Origin: JBLHKE01 sp047619485
Lineage (GTDB): Bacteria; Verrucomicrobiota; Verrucomicrobiia; Verrucomicrobiales; DEV007
Direction of reading: 5' to 3'
Assembly (NCBI GenBank): GCA_047619485.1
Contig: JBLHKE010000299.1
Span: forward strand, 1 to 8,876
DNA length: 8,876 nucleotides
A program made the translations under genes and the position numbers. The notes beneath the pieces are model-generated. The model did not search any database. It was not told the DNA's origin and saw nothing but the letters and a program-made list of their open reading frames with translations. Shown here piece by piece: positions 6,621 to 8,876 of the stretch; position 1 is the first letter of the stretch, and each line of letters starts with the position of its first letter.

Positions 6621-8042
6621 ATGCCCTGCAACCAGATCATCCCCCCGACCTCCCGCCGGCAGTTCCTCCACTCCGCCGGAGCCGGTTTCGGTGCCGTCGC
6701 GCTCTCCGCCCTCACAGGGGAAAACCTCATCGGTGCCACCGACAACCCGACTGCCGCCAAGATCCCCCACGCCATCGGTCGCGCCAAGAACGTCATCTTC
6801 CTCTTTATGGAAGGCGGCCCCTCGCACCTCGACCTGTTCGATCCCAAACCGCTCCTCAACCAGCTCGCCGGCCAAACCCTCCCCGACTCCTTCGTCCGCC
6901 CCGTCACCGCCATGGGTGAAGTCGGTTCGCCCCTATTAGAATCCAAACGCAAGTGGGCACAGCACGGCCAGTCCGGCCTGTGGATCTCCGACTGGCTGCC
7001 GAACCATGCCAAGATCGCCGACGAGCTCTGCGTGATCCGCTCCTGCGTCTCCGACGGCATCAACCATGCAGGCGGCGTCTGCCAGATGAACACCGGCTCC
7101 GTCTTTGGTGGCCGCCCCTCGCTTGGCGCCTGGGTCAACTACGGCCTCGGCACGCAGAACCACAGCCTGCCCGGCTTCGTCGTGATCAAAGACAGCAACA
7201 CCATGGTCGTCAATGGCGCGCGTGCCTGGGGCAACGGGTTCATGCCCGCCAGCTACCAGGGCACGCTATTCGAGAACGGCAGCACCCCCATCGCCAACCT
7301 CAAACGCCCAAAATCGACCACCGCCTCGCTGCAGAACCGCAAGCTCAACTTCCTCGACAAACTCAACCAGCAGCACTTCCAAGACCGCCAGTCCAACAGC
7401 GAACTCGAAGCCCGCATCAAGAGCTACGAACTCGCCTACCGCATGCAGTCCGAAGCTCCCGAGGCCGTCGATCTCGACAGCGAACCCGAACCGATCAAAG
7501 ACCTCTACGGCATCGGCGAGGATCACACCCGCGTGTTCGGTCGCCAGTGCCTAATGGCGCGCCGCCTGGTCGAGCGCGGCGTGCGCTTCGTCCAGCTCTA
7601 CCACGGTGCCGGCAGCAAATGGGACAGCCACACCGGCATGGAGAAAAACCACAGCCGCCTGTGCGCCAACGTCGACCAACCGATCGTCGGCCTCATCACG
7701 GATCTCAAACAGCGCGGCCTGCTAGACGAGACGCTCGTCATCTGGGGTGGTGAGTTCGGCCGCACTCCGATGAGCGAAAAAGGCGACGGCCGCGACCACA
7801 ACCCAACCGGCTTCACCATGTGGATGGCCGGCGGCGGAGTGAAGGGCGGCCAGACCATCGGCGCCACTGACGAGCTCGGCCTGCACGCCGTCGAAGACAA
7901 ACTCCACGTCCACGACCTCCACGCCACCATCCTACGCCTGCTAGGTCTAGACCACACCAGAGTTGTCTACATGCACAAAGGCCGGCCAGAGCGTGTCGAT
8001 CTCAACGAAGGGCACGCCTCAAAAAAGATCATCCCATCGTAG
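6621..8042 (+). CDS. DUF1501 family protein, Tat-exported, alkaline-phosphatase-like fold
   Basis: This 473-residue protein has a twin-arginine leader (SRRQFLHSAGAGFGA, residues 11-25). Family landmarks follow in order: NVIFLFMEGGPSHLDLFDPK (57-76), with aspartates at 71 and 74 in the metal-site region typical of sulfatase/alkaline-phosphatase-like folds; INHAGGVCQMNTGSVFGGRP; ERGVRFVQLYHG; VIWGGEFGRTPMSE; GRDHNPTGFTMWMAGGGVKGG; and HDLHATILRLLGLDH. Length and C-terminus match the family, so it appears intact. DUF1501 proteins are regularly encoded next to PSCyt2/PSD1 proteins; both would act outside the cytoplasm, but no reaction has been established and the assignment as a hydrolase is inference from fold. 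No Shine-Dalgarno sequence precedes the ATG, only an A-rich run, and the REP-like hairpin lies upstream. A TAG stop ends the gene five bases before the next ATG. Confidence 0.92.
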   Translation: MPCNQIIPPTSRRQFLHSAGAGFGAVALSALTGENLIGATDNPTAAKIPHAIGRAKNVIFLFMEGGPSHLDLFDPKPLLNQLAGQTLPDSFVRPVTAMGEVGSPLLESKRKWAQHGQSGLWISDWLPNHAKIADELCVIRSCVSDGINHAGGVCQMNTGSVFGGRPSLGAWVNYGLGTQNHSLPGFVVIKDSNTMVVNGARAWGNGFMPASYQGTLFENGSTPIANLKRPKSTTASLQNRKLNFLDKLNQQHFQDRQSNSELEARIKSYELAYRMQSEAPEAVDLDSEPEPIKDLYGIGEDHTRVFGRQCLMARRLVERGVRFVQLYHGAGSKWDSHTGMEKNHSRLCANVDQPIVGLITDLKQRGLLDETLVIWGGEFGRTPMSEKGDGRDHNPTGFTMWMAGGGVKGGQTIGATDELGLHAVEDKLHVHDLHATILRLLGLDHTRVVYMHKGRPERVDLNEGHASKKIIPS

Positions 8043-8047
8043 CCAGG

Positions 8048-8876
8048 ATGCCGGAGGAGGTCGCAATCCATCGCGCAAAATCCGTCGGTGGGGTGATCGT
8101 CCAAGACGGGCTGACATTCTGCGTCGCACGTCTCGACGGTCGCACCCTCGCCTTGCCTCCCGTGCGCTTTTCTCAGTCCGGTGTGCCCCATTACGATCTG
8201 GAAAAAACAACTCTCCTCGCCGAGGGAGTGCAGCCCCCAGCCTCTTCCGGCGGCGACCAAGTCTTGCTCTCCAAGGACGGGGACGCAGTGGTCACACTTG
8301 ATATCGAATCTTGAGGGTCTATCCATCGGCGAGGAGAATTTCTGGCCAACCCTAACACATAGCTCAAACGGAAAAGTCTATCTCGTCGACGGTAACCGCT
8401 CGGCAATCATCCGCCTCGAGGGATTCGATTCACTCCGCCCGATCCCACCATCGGAACTCGTCCTGACGCCAGCACTTCTAGAAGAATGTAGCATCTGGGC
8501 GCTGGAGCTCGAGGCCGATCGGCAGCGATCCACCGGCGGCGACGTCGTGGAGATCGCCACTGGCCGCAAGCACTCGATCGATGGCGACCTTGCCGAATGG
8601 AAAAATGCCCAGTGGCCGATGATCGACCAGCGCGGCGTGCGCGCCTACTTCAACGCGGACTCGAAACCCCACGACGTGCGCGCTGCCATCGCTGTCTCTG
8701 CCGAACGGCTTTTCGCCGCCTGGAAAACTGGCGATGTGGACCTGCTCGCCAACAGCAACGAGATGCCGCTCGCCCCTTTCAAAACCGGAGGAGCGCTCGA
8801 TCTTCGGCTCTGCTGCCACCATCGGCTGCTCCACGCCCCCCCGCCCACTGGCCGGCTCGCGCCCCCACCCCCTCAG
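8048..8876 (+). pseudogene. Broken beta-propeller/CBM9-like secreted protein gene, 3' end outside window
   Basis: Two frames together look like parts of one large planctomycete/verrucomicrobial protein. The first (8048-8314) carries VGGVIVQDGLTFCVARLDGRT and LLAEGVQPPASSGGDQVLLS, ending at TGA. The second is open from about 8301 to the edge in the next frame: LSIGEENFWPTLT, KVYLVDGNRSAIIRLEGFDSL, IDGDLAEWKNAQW (from 8577), RAYFNADSKP and PLAPFKTGGALDL (to 8804). IDGDLAEW is the opening of a CBM9/DOMON-like carbohydrate-binding sandwich; the GEENFWP and YLVDG phrases belong to a propeller-type region. From memory, homologues have a long segment between the GGDQ and GEENFWP blocks, which here are only about 75 bases apart, so a deletion plus frameshift near 8290-8312 is likely. 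No signal peptide or N-terminal half is present. After 8804 the recognisable sequence fades into C-rich DNA. The ATG lies five bases after the DUF1501 stop, but independent function is doubtful. Confidence 0.6.

Noticed and set aside
6953..7753. 266-residue plus-strand ORF inside the DUF1501 gene
   Set aside because: Arg/Gln-rich alternate-frame reading with no start context; the DUF1501 frame carries all family motifs.
1..8876. CRISPR array, tRNA, rRNA, insertion sequence or phage genes
   Set aside because: No regularly spaced repeats, cloverleaf-like segments, transposase motifs or terminal inverted repeats were seen on reading either strand.

Overview
The window looks like chromosomal DNA from a Verrucomicrobia/Planctomycetes-type bacterium, more likely Verrucomicrobia. 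The best evidence is an adjacent pair of secreted-protein genes of the PSCyt2/PSD1 (DUF1549/DUF1553) and DUF1501 families, which are greatly expanded in those phyla. Supporting hints are the high GC content, the scarcity of Shine-Dalgarno sequences, and an intergenic hairpin of a type that yields 'GWKPALP' when mistranslated. No genus can be named.

Layout: on the minus strand (about 1-1593), an intact sugar-1-kinase-like phosphotransferase (243-1343) lies one base downstream of a short ORF. That ORF looks like a metallophosphoesterase gene that lost its middle (1345-1593). An open frame at the left edge is of doubtful reality. From about 1745 everything runs on the plus strand: an M60/enhancin-like secreted protein cut by an in-frame amber codon (1745-2725); a small cyclic-nucleotide-binding-domain protein without a DNA-binding domain (2848-3330); a DUF3307 membrane protein (3348-3746) with the only strong ribosome binding site seen; the large DUF1549/DUF1553 protein with a LamG-like insertion (3778-6573); the DUF1501 Tat-exported protein (6621-8042); and a broken beta-propeller/CBM9-like gene running off the right edge (8048-8876).

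How the genes may work together: the PSD1 and DUF1501 products are both predicted to be exported, one by Sec and the other by Tat. Such pairs are commonly found with polysaccharide-breakdown genes, but their biochemistry is not established. The CNB and DUF3307 genes sit 17 bp apart and 31 bp ahead of PSD1, so the four genes 2848-8042 could be one transcript. The kinase is an unrelated minus-strand unit.

The most striking property is decay. Three genes (1345-1593, 1745-2725, 8048-8876) each show a different lesion: internal deletion, nonsense codon, and frameshift with deletion. Four of the five other genes form an intact block between two of them. I see no convincing new defence system, CRISPR array, transposon, tRNA or rRNA. 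The best leads are the decay pattern, the LamG insertion, the CNB-DUF3307 pair and two palindromic elements.
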